From Antitrichia curtipendula (taxonomy: Eukaryota > Streptophyta > Bryopsida > Hypnales > Leucodontaceae), in assembly GCA_951230915.1 (NCBI GenBank), contig OX579637.1, positions 35,588,001-35,652,000 of the forward strand: a DNA stretch of 64,000 bases, read 5' to 3'. A model generated the notes under the pieces. It was not told where the DNA came from. It searched no databases and saw only the letters and a program-made list of their open reading frames with translations. Below are positions 61,459-64,000 of this stretch, one piece after another (the first letter of the stretch is position 1; each line of letters begins with the position of its first letter). A program made the translations under genes and the position numbers.

Positions 61459-61597
61459 ATCGTGAGATCTCCCGACATACGATGGAGTAGCGCGCCTATC
61501 GTGATATCTCACGATGCATTGCGGGGGTTGTCGCGGCCATCATGTGATCTCACGATGCATTGTTCAGGTCACTGTGGAAATCGTGAGATCCCACGAG
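61459..61597. repeat. four 18-bp palindromes just after the DUF7869 gene
   Basis: Copies start at 61459, 61498, 61539 and 61580, nearly evenly spaced (39, 41 and 41 bp). The first is 29 nt after the stop codon, matching the position of 4195 relative to copy 1. Confidence 0.9.
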
Positions 61598-61599
61598 AC

Positions 61600-62720
61600 T
61601 TTCCACGTTGAGGTAGCTTAGTCGAAAGTTAGGTTTTCTATGTACACTACCCTGTTTGAGTTCGACTGTTAGACGATGAACCTCTCAGTGTTGTTTTTAT
61701 GTGACATGTATTTACATCATAAATCTTGATGAATATATGAATTCGTTTATGGTGTTCATTATGCGTGCGAAACACGGGCAGTCACCTGATATGTGAAGTG
61801 CGGGCTGTTTTTCTTTCCTCTGCTGAAATGGAAGTGGTTCATGTTTTTATCAATGACAAATATAGTGTTCGGATTATACATGCACAAAGATTAGTCTGAA
61901 TACGCATTTATTTTTTTACCCTTTCAGTCCGTGTTGGAATTCCAGTCGACTGGGTTCTGCATGTTCAGAATTACGTGGACATCAAAGATTGGATGTATTT
62001 CAGTAGTGATATAACCCCGATTTTCTCCACACAAACTGAAATACCTCAGATGGAATAGTACAGTAGCCGATATTCATCAGTCTACAGATGTATGCTGAAT
62101 GTCTGAGCACTTGTGACTCACTTGTCTACAGTCCTGTCATTCCACTGGATGTAGTGTGAAATGACAATGTTTCTTGTGTTACCACTCCATCGGGGGATCT
62201 CCTGCTTAGATAAAAATGGTCTCCTTCTTCCCGAGAGGAAGTGCTTGTTTGATAATTCTGAAGTGATGTTTGAGACTTCCAGTGAATTTCAAGTTTTCTT
62301 CCATTAATGTATCTATGAATTGCACTGTCTACAGCACATGAATCAAACTGTAGCGCTTCAACACAAAGATTGTCAATGAAGCTGCCGCATATTCGACAAC
62401 CTTGTCAGGGGATCTCACGATGCATTCGTTTCAAACAGAACGGTGAGTGAGGTATTAATATAGGGCTCGGAGCCGTATTTGCTTGAACTAGTTGTCATCG
62501 TGGGATCTCTCGATAGGTTCGGGGACGTGAGCTGTAAACGAGATGCTGAAATTATGGAAACTTGGTCCACAGATCTCCCAATCCAGACACGTGAACTCTG
62601 ACATAGTCAACTACGGAACAGTAATTTACAAATTTTCTAGCATTTCCAAGCACACGAAGAAGCACTCTTCAAAAGACTTATGAGTGCAGAAATTGAGGTA
62701 GATCGGGGGATTTCACCATC
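61600..62720. other. no gene seen; palindrome-bearing 3' flank
   Basis: This holds only the decayed palindromes listed separately. No ORF is supported. Confidence 0.4.
62189..62719. repeat. last scattered 18-bp palindromes
   Basis: Decayed copies lie at 62189, 62404, 62497 and 62702. None are seen beyond 62720, where the sequence turns AT-rich, so the system or element may end near here. Confidence 0.65.
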
Positions 62721-64000
62721 TCTTTAATTCTGGACTATTGAAAGTCCAAAAGTAGTTAAATATGGCATACTTTAAATGTAAATATCTTACAATGAACATG
62801 GTAAAACATTTTTCAATTTCTTCTATACATTCATATACTACTATTAAAAGATCCTACGGTATGATTACTTAGATATGCCGGGAAAAAAAAATTAAAGTTG
62901 TCAACACCTTCGCCACCTTGCAATAGAAGTGGTAGTTTTGAGTGATCTTTTTGAAAATAAGGTCTTTGAACTCCAGTGGTTAACTTACGTTTTCTAGCAA
63001 TACTAAGTTATAAGATTTGAATCCAAATAATAAAGAACTGAATTTAGAGCAGCGTGTAGGAAAATAAAATTAATTTGTGCAATTTTTTTTTTTAAGCTCA
63101 AAATTATTTTTAAGTTGAAGTACATACGAGCTTGAAATTTTTTTAATACTTATATTAGCAAGATAGAATTAAAACTCACTAATTCCTAAGGTAGCAAGCA
63201 AAAAAATGATTGTCCAAAAACCAAGATCCTCCATATCTTTCACATCATTTAATATCAAAATAGAATTAATCAAAAAATTTCATGTAGCAAAGAATATAAT
63301 GTATGAGAAAATCTATTTGAAACAAGAAAGAAAATTAATATCTATTACTCTATTAGTGTCTAGTCTCATTTGTTCTTAAATTCTTTGGCATAAGTCTTAC
63401 TTCTTTAGGACTTATTCAAATTAAAAAAATATAATCCTAAAAAGATGATACATTCAGATATTCTTCAAGAAAGTTTCAAGATATATTTACAAAATTGAAA
63501 GCACATGTATTTGGAATTTTGCACAGAATCCTTTTTATCCATCAAGAGACTAACGTTCTTTTATGGGTTATCATCCTTTTTTTTTTTTTTCTAATTTGGA
63601 AATTTTCAAATAAAAGAGCAAAAGACAAGTTAGACCAATTCATAAGCTTTTCCTTCCTTCAAGGTCCGCAAAATAAAACTCCTTATTTTAACTTTCATCG
63701 GTGTCATTTGGAATTCCGCAGTTCAAATTTTCTTCAATCTGTATCCAGCTATCAATGTAAACAATCTAAAAATAGTAATTAATTTCTTTTGTTAATTTTT
63801 TTATTTGCTCTCCAATTGCACAGCAAATCCTTGAAAATCTGCTCTAACGTCTACAATACTTTTGGAGACATGAAACAAGCTTTCACAGCTACATTATGGG
63901 GGGTGCCATCATTCTTGTAATATTCATGCCAAAATTTCAAATTACTGTATCAATGGATCATGAAAGAATTATCAGAAAGACCAAACTAGGCTCCATAGTC
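62721..64000. other. AT-rich stretch without a gene
   Basis: Poly-A/T runs dominate. The frame at 63495-63782 is open but looks like chance in AT-rich DNA. Confidence 0.5.

Noticed and set aside
1..64000. UAG simply reassigned as a sense codon across this genome
   Set aside because: Some frames appear to end at TAG (16147, 44015) and the DUF7869 pseudogene has TAA and TGA lesions, so a global code change is not supported; kept only as a local hypothesis beside deamination.

Overview
This is a eukaryotic window and almost certainly comes from a land plant. It carries a CACTA (En/Spm) transposon with plant-type TNP2, DUF4218, DUF4216 and Ptta-like modules. Its genes have GT-AG introns, and there are short tracts of degenerate plant-type (TTTAGGG-like) telomere repeat. 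Nothing here looks like an ordinary single-copy host gene: nearly all recognisable coding sequence belongs to mobile elements or to multi-copy gene families that behave like them. I cannot name the species. A non-flowering plant is a guess from the unusual element content, nothing firmer.

Layout. 1-674 is the decayed 3' end of a DUF7869-type (RNase H-like, transposase-like) gene. A 3.5-kb TGTC...GACA element (683-4168, minus strand) sits just after its stop codon. 4721-27345 is bounded by perfect 25-bp CACTA inverted repeats. It holds a TNP2-type transposase on the minus strand (6.2-10.8 kb), a seven-exon TnpA-like gene on the plus strand (17.9-22.2 kb), and two more nested TGTC...GACA elements (13925-17329 and 23350-26819). 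27346-29108 is a fourth, truncated member of that family, lying in the intron of a DUF7869 pseudogene (29256-30539, minus).

32.3-36.6 kb has telomere-like sequence, an 18-codon minisatellite and a truncated copy (copy A) of a large unrecognised gene. 37.3-39.7 kb is a RING-H2/coiled-coil ORF. 44.0-51.2 kb, minus strand, is copy B of the large gene: six exons and about 1.8 thousand codons, with a ParB/sulfiredoxin-like GGQHT motif near the N-terminus and an FCP1-like HAD domain at the C-terminus. 58.1-61.4 kb is the best DUF7869 gene copy. The stretches 39.8-41.7, 52.4-56.0 and 62.7-64.0 kb are AT-rich and show no gene.

The main unexplained signal is a dispersed 18-bp palindrome, consensus ATCGTGRGATYYCACGAT. 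There are about 45-50 copies, at 4.2 kb and from 29.2 to 62.7 kb. They lie in introns and flanks of the DUF7869 genes and of the large copy A/B gene, and none were seen inside the CACTA or TGTC...GACA elements. Several sit at the same place in separate gene copies: exactly 62 nt into the DUF7869 intron in two copies, and 29-30 nt after its stop in two copies. They therefore look like inherited cis-elements of one system. The second signal is that in-frame nonsense codons in otherwise open genes are strongly biased to TAG; copy B has six and no other kind. This is either a CHG-type cytosine-deamination footprint or amber readthrough. I infer, without proof, that the DUF7869 gene, the ParB-like/HAD gene and the palindromes form one large undescribed mobile system.
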